A stretch of DNA of 64,000 nucleotides. It comes from Cryptomeria japonica (taxonomy: Eukaryota; Streptophyta; Pinopsida; Cupressales; Cupressaceae). The stretch lies in assembly GCF_030272615.1 (NCBI RefSeq), contig NC_081408.1:401107889-401171888 (forward strand). The letters run 5' to 3'. Numbering within the stretch: the stretch's first letter is position 1; each line of letters starts with the position of its first letter. The position numbers and the translations under genes were made by a program. Positions 45,392-55,608 of the stretch are shown piece by piece. A model generated the notes under the pieces. That model saw only the letters and a list, made by a program, of their open reading frames with translations. It was not told the DNA's origin and searched no databases.

Positions 45392-46489
45392 GGTCTTTCT
45401 TCACATGCAAAAAAAGTTAGGCTATCGAAACTTTGGTACGTAACCTTTACAAACTACACAAAAACATATAGCAAGTATGGAAGTCTTTTTAGAACTAGTT
45501 ATATAGAAGTTGAAATGTTACTTAAACTTAGACTCTCTTCAATTATGAAGATTATTTTATTTAGATAGTTTTCTTGGCTAAAAAAGAAGCTTGATTTTGG
45601 CAAGTTGATGAAAAATATTTGAGTTTTAAAAAAAGAGAAACCTTTTTATTGTGTCATCTAATAGAATCAACTTAGGAATGATGAATTTATAAAGACATTT
45701 TAGAAACATCTAAAGCAGCAAATAATCATGACTGTAAAAAACAACAGTTAAAAGTATTGAACAAAATATCAATTTTCTCATTGAATCTTCATCAAAAATA
45801 TTTTCCAATACATACTTTATAGAAATACACTTCCTATTTATCCAACAAACAATTACATGGAAGTTTTAATTTCAAACTGATATACAACCCTGTAACTGTC
45901 ACAACCCTGCAGAATTAAGTGACAGTCAGAGGCTTTATTTGATCTAGCCTTACAAGACTTTCCCCCAACTCTGTCACTCACACTTAATCTGAATAAATGA
46001 TGGATTTTATATCTTCTCATGGTTCTATGACTGTTCCAACTTCCCCTAAGACCGAAATGTACAACTTGACAACATTTTATGTATTGTTGCATTACAACTT
46101 TTTAGTGTCACCATGACAACTTTTGCCTTTTGACATGAATGACCACTAAAAATTTCTTAGATACTTTGAACACCTTAGAATGGACTCAAAACAACATATT
46201 AAATATTTATTACCCTTCCATGGGCACATTTACATTATTTGAACAATCAGGACCTGAATAGAAATATTTGACAACTTTTGACAAAATGGCACAGTTAGCC
46301 TTACACATTGATTTCAAGCTTGACAAGCTTGTTTATTTCTCATTACTCATGATGAGTATGTAGCTTCTTAATCTTAGTACCATTTAGTTCTCCATTTTAT
46401 TTAAGCAACAAGAGAGTATGGATGTCTTTAAGTATGGATGTCTAGAAGTGTAAGAGAAATGAAAGAAGTCAATTACAACTCCACAAGTC
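45392..46489. other. Non-coding region between transposase and ORF C copy 2
   Basis: AT-rich; no protein similarity. It should hold the transposase promoter (minus strand). The minus-strand frame at 45853-46092 was not recognised. Confidence 0.3.
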
Positions 46490-47164
46490 TGCAAATCAAA
46501 CCATCGGTGTAGCCTACCCCAAAGAAAGCACCCTAGAAAATCCAAAGGTCATTGGGAAGTGATTAAATATCGCTAAAAGAGGATAGGAGTTATCCTGATA
46601 CCCGATAGACACATCGGGAGGATATACACTGACCGAGTTATTACTAAAGTATCATCGGCGTGACTTTCGCTATCGGAACATGTAAATTTCTGTCTTGCCA
46701 ATAGCCGATAAGGCTATCGGTAAGACTTACACCGATAGGGAGAGAAGACTTAGTCATTGGTACAACTTACAGAGATTGGGGTGTAACATTTCAAGCTATC
46801 CCGATGCCCGATGGAAACAATAGAGTAGGAGATTCATCGGGGAAAAAGTAACTATCGACAGAGACTGTTCAAGGTTATGTCAATACCCGATGGAGGGCTC
46901 GAGAAGACACACAACGATAAAAAACAAAGTGACTTAAGGAATGAAATATTGCTGATGGCGCCAAGGGAGTAATTCATCAGGAAACTATATACCAATGAGT
47001 TGTTACAGATACAATTCAAAACTGAAACCAAAGCAACCTGTATTTAATGCATGCAATTGAGTAGACTGATGTCTCACACGAGGCAAATTAAGAACCAAAT
47101 GCATGTTGCATCTTAGTAAAAAACACACAAGGTGAGAATTATTGCTCACAATTCATCACGCATC
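46490..47164 (+). repeat. ATCGG/CCGAT motif region upstream of ORF C copy 2
   Basis: Many ATCGG and CCGAT motifs in both orientations. One block (TCTTGCCAATAGCCGATAAG, then TATCGGTAAGACTTACACCG) matches 16485-16535 upstream of copy 1 (TCTTGTCAATAGTCGATGAG). The 219-bp tandem repeat itself is absent here. Confidence 0.6.
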
Positions 47165-50112
47165 ATGGAGGTAGCAAGTTCATTAGGAAGAAAGAGGAGT
47201 GCTAAGGGATCCGAATCTACATCTAAAAAATCCAAAACAACGGAAGTCCCTCCTGCATGGAAACTGAATAAAGATATCATTGATCAATTGTAGTTCCCAG
47301 GCCCAAAATCAAGGAGGTCAAAACAACATTTGCCTAGAAAAGACCATCTTGAGGACAGGTTTAAAGGGGTTGGAGATGTGTGGACAAAGGTGAGAGGTTA
47401 TGAACTCTTCCTATTTCATTTTTTGAGAAAGGATAGAGAAGTGCCAATTTTTAACCCATGGATAACCAACTTAGGTAGACTAGTTGTTCCAAATGTTTTA
47501 ATAAATATCAGATTGATGGAAGTCTTGGTCAAAAATTACAATTATGTGAAGAGATGCATTCCATTTCCAAATGGTGAAGTGTTTATTAGATTTAGCCATG
47601 GCACCATAGATGAAGTTGTTATCTTAGACCCTAACCTTGATGTACCCTTGTCATTTGAAGAACTAGAGGAGGAATTTGTTAAAATGGATACTACTTATAA
47701 AGGGTGGAACTTAGCTTTCCATAGGGTTCAAAAGGGCATTCTAACTAAAGAGGATGGTCCCCCATTCAACATGGACATTTTTTAGACACTACTTATAGTA
47801 CACCTATATGTCATGTGGACAGGTTGGAGGTATAGAGGTCCCTGATGTAGCTAATATTGGGCCACTGGTGTTAGCAGCAAATGTACAGATGTATGAGCCA
47901 AGACCCTTTGATTATGCTACTTATGTTGTATAAAAATTACATGAAGGTTTCTTGAACCTCAAAGATAATAGGGAGCCCACTTTCAAGTTTTACTCGTTGT
48001 TAATGCATTTGATTTTATTTTATGGAAGATTTAGGGGTATGTGGCCAATGAATTTAAAATTGAACACAATGGACAGAGCAGGTAAAGAACAACCAATACA
48101 TGTGGACATCAATTTGGGATTCACAATATGTGAAATCAAACTACATCAAGTTTAAAGAGCTAATAGTAAAGCCATTATACCAGATGTATGGTGTCCCGTG
48201 TGAAAGATCTATTTCCACTGAAGTTAAAAGATTTCTTAGACCTACTATTTTTGATGAAAGAGGTATTGCCAATCACAACTAGGGCGATTGGTTTGTTCAC
48301 AAGGATTTTACTTGCTTCAGGATTTATGGTTTTGAAGGAACCCCATATCTGTTGCCAAAACTTGTACCAAAAAAAATTTCTTATCTGGAGATTGTGAGAC
48401 AATTAAGTGTTTCGAATGCCAAACATTTTGGAGGTATGCATAAGCAGAATTTCCTGCCCAAGACTCTTAGTTTTGGGGATTTTACCATTGTATCAACAAA
48501 GTCTTATGAAGCCATTGATAGGAAACTAATTGAAGAATATAATTTGTTCAAATATGTTGCTAGGGTCAATTATGATTGTGAGGGATATATTCACAATTGC
48601 AAGAAAAGTCAAAATCTGAGAGATTATATTCATGTTTACTTAGAAGCAGAGGAAATGTTAAGAAACATGGAGGAGGAAGAGGCCCAAACAACCATTGATG
48701 AATTAAACAAGAAATTGGAAGAAAAGAAAAAGAGATTGCAAGAAATGGAAACTGAAGAAGAAGAGAGTGAAGGCGAGTCCAAAGAAGTTGAGGTGGTATC
48801 TAGGCATCAAGCACCAGACACAGTAGAAGAGCTAGACTTGCAAGAGCAACTTGTTGCCAGGGTGAACATCCATAGTGATGCAAGATACGATGAGTATTAT
48901 ACCTTTGTGTCTAATGATGTTTTATTAGGTCAAAAGAATTTAAATCCTTTTTATATAATTTCAAAGGGAAAAATCTGAGAGACTCTATCCCAAATGTAAC
49001 CCCTGAAAAAGAATTAGAATTGTTGGGGAAAATAAAGGAAGAAATTAGTTTAGAATTGATCACTATAACCCCTCAAAGGGGAAGACAACTTCTTAGTGAA
49101 GAAAACATCATCATCTTTCTAGGATGGGACATGAGTGCATCATTTATTTTTGATAGCATGTTACATTTTGAGAATAAGGATTTTAAATTAGATATTCAGG
49201 GGGTGAATGATGTGTATGTTGGCTCTAGATTTGACTAGAATGAAGAGGCTTTTCTTTTATGGGCTCTTTACCCTCCAAATAAGAGGCCAAAAATCATTGA
49301 TGTGGATAAAGCCTTTGGTCACATGATGAAATTGAAAGTTGGTGAAGTAGATCCCATTGTTACTGCTAATATGGGTATTGATATTTCAAAATTTAATAAA
49401 GAACAATTGGTCAAAGTGATCAAAGAAAGAGATCCGTACAAGGGATTATATGAAGAATTGCTAAAAATAGGAGGACAACTTGTGCCACAAATCCATGATG
49501 GGTTTCAGTGGAAAAACAAAATGTGAGGAAGTGCAACTGGAAAATAAAAAATTGAAAAGGAAAATGCAGAGTGTGAGGGCTGACACAACCTCTATTTTAT
49601 TGACTAAGAGATTTGAAAAATTGTAGGGTTTCCTTGAAGATTTCTGGGCTGTTTATCAAATGAATATGGATAATGCAATATCTCACAACCAGATTTATAA
49701 TAGACTAGGAACTCTGTTGCATGATAAGACAATGGCCAATACAGATGCTGAAGTCATTAAAGGAATACAAACGTTGTTGAAAAAGCATGAAGACTTTGAC
49801 ACAAAATTGCAAAAAGAATTTAATGAATGTAAGGAAATAGTACAACATGGTTTTCCAAAAATTGAAGATCAGAATGGACAGTTTAAGGATAAGTATAAAT
49901 GGATTATGGAGTGCCAAAGTCTTCTTAGTGCTTCCCTTAACATTGCCCAGTATGATGTACTTGACATGACAGACACAATCGAGCAGATGAAAAACTTCAC
50001 CACTTTGGAGATTGTGGTCAGAGATATTATCTATGATGCAAATACCTACAAATTAGAGGGATATTTGAAGCACATTCAGAAGTGCGATCAGATGCTTGGA
50101 GACCAGCCATAG
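47165..50112 (+). pseudogene. ORF C copy 2: large protein of unknown function
   Basis: Start ATG at 47165 (M-E-V-A-S-S-L-G-R-K-R), then TAG at 47291-47293 where copy 1 has CAG. Open pieces follow at 47330-47785, 47952-48155, 48100-48282, 48352-48978, 49020-49238, 49302-49526 and 49660-50112. Together they match copy 1 end to end at roughly two-thirds identity, mostly conservative changes. The C-terminal 150 codons (49660-50112) are open here but frameshifted in copy 1. Shared landmarks: G-D-V-W-T-K-V-R-G, V-P-N-V, Y-L-E-I-V-R-Q-L-S-V-S-N, L-S-F-G-D-F-T-I-V-S-T-K, K-R-P-K-I-I-D-V-D-K-A-F. No function known. Confidence 0.75.
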
Positions 50113-50905
50113 ATATGAAAAGATGTTTAAAGATGTGACTTTGTATTTTATAGTTTTAGTTTGTTAGGGCAGTTTTTAGGTAGTTAGTTTCTAGTTAGTT
50201 TTTTGTTAATTTTAGTTTAATGAAAGGGTATGCCCTTTCATTTTTCAAACTGAATCCTCATCTATATGTGGAGGAATTTTTAGGAGAGACAAATATCACA
50301 AGTTTATAGTTTTTTTAATCAAGACAGTCTCTATGCATTTTCTTATGAACTGAAATCAACTTGAATCAACTGGGGGATATGCACTGAAATCAACTGGTTT
50401 AAGTATTTTATTTTCAATATAAAGATTCAAGTGTTTCTCATCATGATGATATCTATCTTTTCAACGGATTGATCAATTCCTTGGATAAATCTATTTACAT
50501 AGATTGTTTCATTGTGCAATCTTATGTTGTTCTAATTAAGATTAATTTTTAGTTTGAATATCAATTTGAAGGATTGGTTGGCAAATTTTGAATTGTCTTA
50601 TTGGTCTTTCAAAGTAAAGTTAAATTTAGTAAGACTAATTGGATGTCACATTTTAATTGCAATTCATATGAAAGCCTTTGAAATGATGGTCTTGTTACAT
50701 TAACAAGTTATTAAAACTGTCTCTAAGGTTAAATGTAGGATTTTTTATTTGAAATGATATGAAGCCAGTAAGGAATCAAGACACTAGTCTTTTATTGATT
50801 TTATATATTTGAATCAAATATTTCCAAAGAAAGTTTCATTAAGGAATCATATTTATAATTCATACAATTACTACTTTATAAATATTCATTTACAAGCAAG
50901 TAGAT
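50113..50905 (+). other. 3' flank of ORF C copy 2 with conserved stem-loop
   Basis: Counterpart of 20632-21440. The stem-loop is at 50220-50241 (ATGAAAGGG-TATG-CCCTTTCAT, 9 bp). Homology with copy 1 fades near 50900. Confidence 0.6.
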
Positions 50906-51285
50906 GGAAAACATTCCTTTACAAGCAAGCAAGAAGATTGATTTTGGTATAGTAAATAGGGTTTACTTATTTTTAAATTTTTATACAATACTTTTAGCCT
51001 TTATCTAACATAATTGATAATTGGAAGAATTTTCAATAACTAGGGATTGAAAACATTCATTTACAAGCAAGCAAGGAGATTGATTCTGGTATAGTAAATA
51101 GGGTTTACTTATTTTTTAATTTTTATACAATACTTTTAGCCTTTTATCTAACATAATCAATAATTGGAAAACTTTTCAATAACTAGGGATGGAAAACATT
51201 CATTTACAAGCAAGCAAGCAGATTGATTCTGGTATAGTAAATAGGGTTTACTTATTTTTTAATTTTTATACAATACTTTGAGCAT
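50906..51285 (+). repeat. 142-bp tandem repeat near the CACTA right end
   Basis: Units start at about 50906, 51048 and 51191 (steps 142-143 bp), with the third cut short. Unit contains TTTACAAGCAAGCAAG and GGTATAGTAAATAGGGTTTA. Confidence 0.9.
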
Positions 51286-51846
51286 TAGGAAAGTAAATAA
51301 AAATAGATAAATGAGAACATACCGGTAGGATGACAAGCTCAAATTTATGAGACACACACTCTGAAATGAACTTATCTGCAACCAACTTTACATGATTCAA
51401 ACACACAACCTGCAACTCCACAGGAAGTTAACGACATGCCCAAATCTACAAGAATTTTGCCATCTCCAATAGTTCGATACTCTCCAAATGAGTTAATTCA
51501 ATCCTTCATTTTCACCTGCTAGACAACCCAATTTGCAGAGGCAGAGGAAGAGGTAGAGGCAAAAGAGGCAAAGGAAACATCAAACCTAATTTGCAGAGGC
51601 AGAGGTAGAGGAAGAGGCAAAAGAAACAAAGGAATTGGCAGAGGCACATGAAGTTGAGATTTAATTCAATCTGTTGTGCATGGTTTTTAAATGAACCCGC
51701 ACTTTTTTTTTTCAATAATGCCTCTAGTAGTTAGAATTCTGACTAACACGGGCGTCGTCAGAAAACGTCATCGACATCATCGTCAACATTTTGATGTTAT
51801 CGGGCATTTTAAAAAAAAAATCACATTTGATCACAAAAAGCCTCAT
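51286..51846 (+). repeat. CACTA right subterminal region
   Basis: Contains a direct duplication of an AGAGGCAGAGGAAGAGGTAG purine block (about 51533-51580 and 51592-51648), which in one frame reads as R-G repeats. Nearest the end is a cluster of GTCGTCAG, CGTCATCG and CATCGTC motifs (51744-51790) comparable with the left subterminal motifs. Confidence 0.55.
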
Positions 51847-51877
51847 CCATCAAAATTTGAGGCCAAATGTATTAGTG
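51847..51877 (-). repeat. CACTA right terminal inverted repeat
   Basis: Inverse complement starts CACTAATACATTTGGCCTCA and pairs with 15819-15849. Followed by the AGG target duplication and the resumed gypsy frame. Confidence 0.92.
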
Positions 51878-51880
51878 AGG

Positions 51881-52352
51881 GTTATATCTAGATCTTATAA
51901 TGCATCACCTGAATGTCAGTCCAGGAGAAAGCATCAATAATGGAACACAACATGGATTAGGAGCAGACATTCTATCCATCACACTACAAGGTCACACAAT
52001 TCCAAAGAGATATAAATTGAGTTTTCTATGCACCAACAATATAACAAAATATGGAACTTTGGTCATAGGAATCAAAATGGCCATAGAATGGAACATTACA
52101 CAACTTCAAGTCTTTGGAAACTCTCAACTTGTCATCAATCAAATCAATGATGATTATCAAACAAAGGATGAAAAGCTAATGCCTTATAAGAAGATGGTTG
52201 ATGATGTCAAGAAATACTTTGTCAAAATAACTTTTGAGAAGATTCTGAGGAATGATAACAAAGCAACAGAAGCCATGGCAACACTTGCTTCACTACTTCA
52301 GACACAGGAAAATCAAGAGCATTATAGATTCCTAGTGGAAGAGTTGTTTTAG
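51881..52352 (+). pseudogene. Family B pol continued: pre-RT end fused to RNase H (RT deleted)
   Basis: After the CACTA right end the frame continues L-Y-L-D-L-I-M-H-H-L-N-V-S-P-G, the end of the pre-RT block. Within about 10 codons it becomes gypsy RNase H: H-G-L-G-A-D-I-L, C-T-N-N, L-V-I-G-I-K-M-A, L-Q-V-F-G-N-S-Q-L-V-I-N-Q-I and A-T-E-A-M-A-T-L-A-S-L. The whole RT domain is missing. The G-N-S-Q block normally reads G-D-S-Q, so a catalytic Asp is lost as well. The frame is open from 51900 to 52352. Confidence 0.85.
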
Positions 52353-53662
52353 CCTGCACATAATTGTCCCGATTCCCAAAATATTTGTCACCTTGTTGGG
52401 AATGATTCCTCCCACTATGGCCAAACTTATACATACCTGAAAGATAATATCCTCCCTCTTGACTTTTCAAAGAACCAAAAGAGAAACTCTATTTGCCAAT
52501 CTTCCCATTATACTCTTGTTGTGGATACCCTTTTTAAACGAGGTCTGGACGGTACTCTCTTAAGATGTCTTGAGAAAGAAGAATTTGAGAAGGCCTTAAA
52601 TGAAGTCCATAAAAACATTTGTGACACTCATTCAAGTGGTATTACCCTTTTGAAAAAACTCATAAGCTTGAGCTATTATTAGCCAACTATGGAATGAGAT
52701 TCTTTTCAGATAGCTAAAACATGCAAACAATGTCAGCTCCATGGAAATTTAATTCATGCACCAGCACAAGAACTTCATGCTTTGGTAACATCTTGGCCAT
52801 TCTACCAATGGGGTCTTGATCTAGTAGGAAAGATAAATAGTCCTTCATCCAATGGTCACAAATTCATCCTTGTAGCTACAAAATATTTCACAAAATGGAT
52901 TGAGGCAGTACCTCTCATCATTATCAATGGAAAACAAATTGCTGCATTTATCTTGAACTACATCATATGTCGCTATGGCATACCCATGACCATTATCACT
53001 GATATTGGGCGATCATTCAAGAATCGGGATATAGAAGAGCTATGTGAGAAATTCAAGATCCAACACAAATTCTCCACACCTTACTATCCACAAGGGAATG
53101 GGTAAGTAGAAGAATCAAACAAAACTATTTTGAAAATCCTCAAAAAGATAGTGAATGATTCTTGTAGAGGTTAGCATATTCAATTGAACCCTACTCTATG
53201 GGCCTACCATACCAGTATCTGCACACCAACAGGTGCCACACCTTTCTCTCTTGTCTATGGATCAAAAGCAATACTGCCAATAAAAGTAGAGATACCTTCT
53301 CTATGAGTATTATTAAAAGGTCTTATCCTAGATGAAGAACGAGTATCTAGACTGCAAGAGTTAGAACTGATCTAGGAATGAAGATAAAACACCTTTGGTC
53401 ATTTGAAGGTGTATCAAAAAAGAATTTGCCAAAATTATAATCACAAAGTCAAACCACAAGCCTTTCAAGTTGGAGAACTAAAACTAAAGGAAAATCCACG
53501 CAACTAGGAAGCTTGAGAAAAGAAAGGGAAATTTAAACCAAACTGGTTACTTCCGTTTGTGGTCACAAAAATATTTGGGTCAAGAGCCTATCAGCCATCA
53601 ACACAAGATGAGGATCAACTCAAAGAACCCATCAATAGAATGCATCTGAAAAAATTTTATGT
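52353..53662 (+). pseudogene. Family B integrase
   Basis: Zinc-binding H2C2 region about 52530-52775 (E-V-H-K-N-I-C-D-T-H, then C-K-Q-C). Core from 52782: W-G-L-D-L-V-G with the first Asp, K-Y-F-T-K-W-I-E-A-V-P, then I-T-D-I-G with the second Asp. After a TAG at 53101-53103 comes V-E-E-S-N-K with the catalytic Glu. The C-terminal part reads T-P-F-S-L-V-Y-G and ends with R-M-H-L-K-K-F-Y-V and TGA at about 53662, the usual end of plant gypsy pol. Several stops. The integrase would insert cDNA. Confidence 0.88.
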
Positions 53663-53836
53663 CTGAAAAAGAAAAAAAAGAAAAAAATAGTGAAAAAGCA
53701 GAAAAATCAAAAATAGTGAAAGGGTAGAAAAATACAAAACAATGAAAAAGCAGAAAAATAAAAAATAGTGGAAAATCAGAAAATACAAAAAACAACGAAA
53801 ACAAAAATCAAATATGAGAAAAAGTGCAATAAAAAC
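53663..53836 (+). repeat. A-rich tandem repeat after B integrase
   Basis: About four degenerate units of roughly 29 bp with TAGTGAAAAAGCAGAAAAAT. Ends where A2 begins. Family B's own 3' LTR is not in the window; it would lie beyond A2. Confidence 0.7.
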
Positions 53837-55277
53837 TGTAGACACCTAAAAGTTGCACAATGAATTAAGTGAATTTTATTCATTTAATTATTCTTAATTC
53901 TTCCAATTAATTAAATTAAGATTTAATTAATATACCCTTCTTCTATCTAAGCCATTTAATTAAATTCACATTTAATTAAATACCCCCCCCCCCTCTAGCC
54001 ATTTTAATTAAATTCACATTTAATTAAAAATATCAATTTATCCCCTTTCCCATTTTAATTAAATCTACATTTAATTAAAATCTCATTTGCATTTATTTAA
54101 TCTAAATTTATTTTAAAATCCGCCCACTTGCATTTTCCTACATCTCCCACTTGCCTCCTAAACCCCCCTTCTAAATTCTTCTAGAACCCATCTAGTCCTA
54201 ATCAATTAGCCTAAACCCTTCAATCATTCCCTTTCCCTAAATTTGAGGATGTCACTTCTCAAATTTGGAGGAAAGTCTTCCAAAAGCAATAAATCCTTTA
54301 TGTCTTCAACAAGCTAACTTGTTGAGTTCCCCCAAATTTGGAAGGACTCTTACAAATTTGTCTCCAAAGTCTTCCAAACCATTAATGGTTAGCTCACCCT
54401 TTTGGCATGGTTAGAGACTTTTTTCCTAACTCAACCTTCATCTAACCTAGGGGGTCTCATCAAGAACTCATGGCTTTACCCTTGGTTATCCCTTTAACCC
54501 TTGTACAAGAGTTTACCCCTTGGGTAAAAGCTTCATCCATTGGGTAATCTTAACCTAACCTTAACCCTTACCTCCTAAGGTAACCATGAGGTCTTCTCAA
54601 GCATTTAATGCTTCTTACATCTCCTCTCAAGCAGTCTCTTGTTGACAATTGTCACCATTTCATTGGTGAGAATTGTAAACATGGATTGATTAACTTTCAA
54701 TCCTGGCCCTTGATAAGATTATCCTGTCTTGACCATCCATTTCCCTATTTTCCCTATAAATAGAGCCCATTCCTTCTTCAAAACAATAAAGTCATTGTGC
54801 ATCAAACTTATAGTCTCATAACATTAAGCATATTATATCTCTTTGATAGAATAAGCATTTTAGATCATTTTGATAGCATTATAATCTTAGATATATCATG
54901 TTAATCTCATATCATGTTAGCTTCATCTTAGTATCATTTTCATAATAGTTTAAGCTTCATATCAATATCTTGCATCCTATCATATTCTAGTTTCATATCT
55001 AAATCATCACTAGGATCTTGGTTGCATTCCATTTAGATCTTAGAATCATTTAAATCTTGTTCTTTAGGTTGTCATCTTAAAGAATCAAGTGCTCTTCCAA
55101 GCTGAGAGCCACCTTGAATCTTGAAGATCCTTGGAGATAGAGGAACATGAAACGATTTTAAGAGTTTAGATCTATTAACTTGCTTTGTTTGGATTTATAA
55201 CCTCTAATGCAATGTTTCATGTGTGTGTTTGAGTTGTTTTCTCCTCTTGCAGGATGACACCACATTTTCACCATACA
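53837..55277 (+). mobile_element. A2 5' LTR
   Basis: 1441 bp, TGTAGACACC to CATACA. TATA box at 54755-54761. It includes a short TTAAGATTTAATTAATATA segment absent from A1. Confidence 0.92.
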
Positions 55278-55300
55278 TTTCTGGCGCCCATCGTGGGGCA
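55278..55300 (+). promoter_or_regulatory. A2 primer-binding-site region
   Basis: TTTCTGGCGCCCATCGTGGG, as in A1 with one change. Confidence 0.7.
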
Positions 55301-55368
55301 TGTCCCCAAAAATAACCTCATTTTTCATGTAAGTAGAAGACAACAATCATGCCAAAATAACAGAATAG

Positions 55369-55608
55369 TACATCCGGAAATTTTTGTAGCCCATCTGTGC
55401 TAAGCTTTAGCACATCCATAGCACATATTAGCGCATAGAAACCATCTGCCAGCGCATCTGATCTTCTTTTTAGCGCATCCCCTTTTCTGCTTGTCAAATG
55501 AATAGGAGCACTATTTTAGCACAATCAGGCCACATAATAGTGCATAGGTTCTTTTTCTTAGCGCATAGACATCATTTATTAGTACATTTGTGCAATAGTT
55601 TAGCACAT
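55369..55608 (+). repeat. 21-nt phased CGCAT array, first block of A2
   Basis: Sites (CGCAT, CACAT, TGCAT, TACAT) start at 55369, 55390, 55411, 55432, 55453, 55474, 55520, 55541, 55562, 55583 and 55604. Steps are 21 nt except one of 46 (25 + 21), which matches the 25-nt step in A1. Confidence 0.92.

Larger units (their letters stand above)
15816..51880 (-). mobile_element. CACTA (En/Spm) transposon with 3-bp AGG target duplication, about 36 kb
   Basis: The element runs 15819-51877, flanked by AGG at 15816-15818 and 51878-51880. Its ends are 31-bp inverted repeats starting CACTA (28 of 31 positions match; the three differences are transitions). The flanks are two halves of one gypsy pol frame: P-G before, then L-Y-L-D-L-I-M-H-H-L-N-V after, as expected if one AGG is removed. 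It carries a TNP2 transposase and a PTTA-type gene on the minus strand, which set the strand given. Cargo: SET gene (-), clathrin fragment (-), two ORF C copies (+). Without A1 (11.08 kb) and the LINE (about 2.1 kb) the element is still about 23 kb. Confidence 0.9.

Noticed and set aside
46099-46152. TTTTTAGTG at 46099-46107 and CACTAAAAA at 46144-46152 could be abutting internal CACTA ends.
   Set aside because: Similarity to the outer ends stops after CACTA/TAGTG, and no 3-bp duplication pairs with another end. Probably a chance inverted repeat.
53598-53845. Phe-rich minus-strand frames resembling a membrane protein.
   Set aside because: They are the complement of an A-rich tandem repeat after the integrase stop.
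53837-55277. The idea that this LTR is family B's own 3' LTR, since B integrase ends 175 bp upstream.
   Set aside because: There is no polypurine tract before it, it carries a family A primer-binding region and interior after it, and its sequence is family A, not B.
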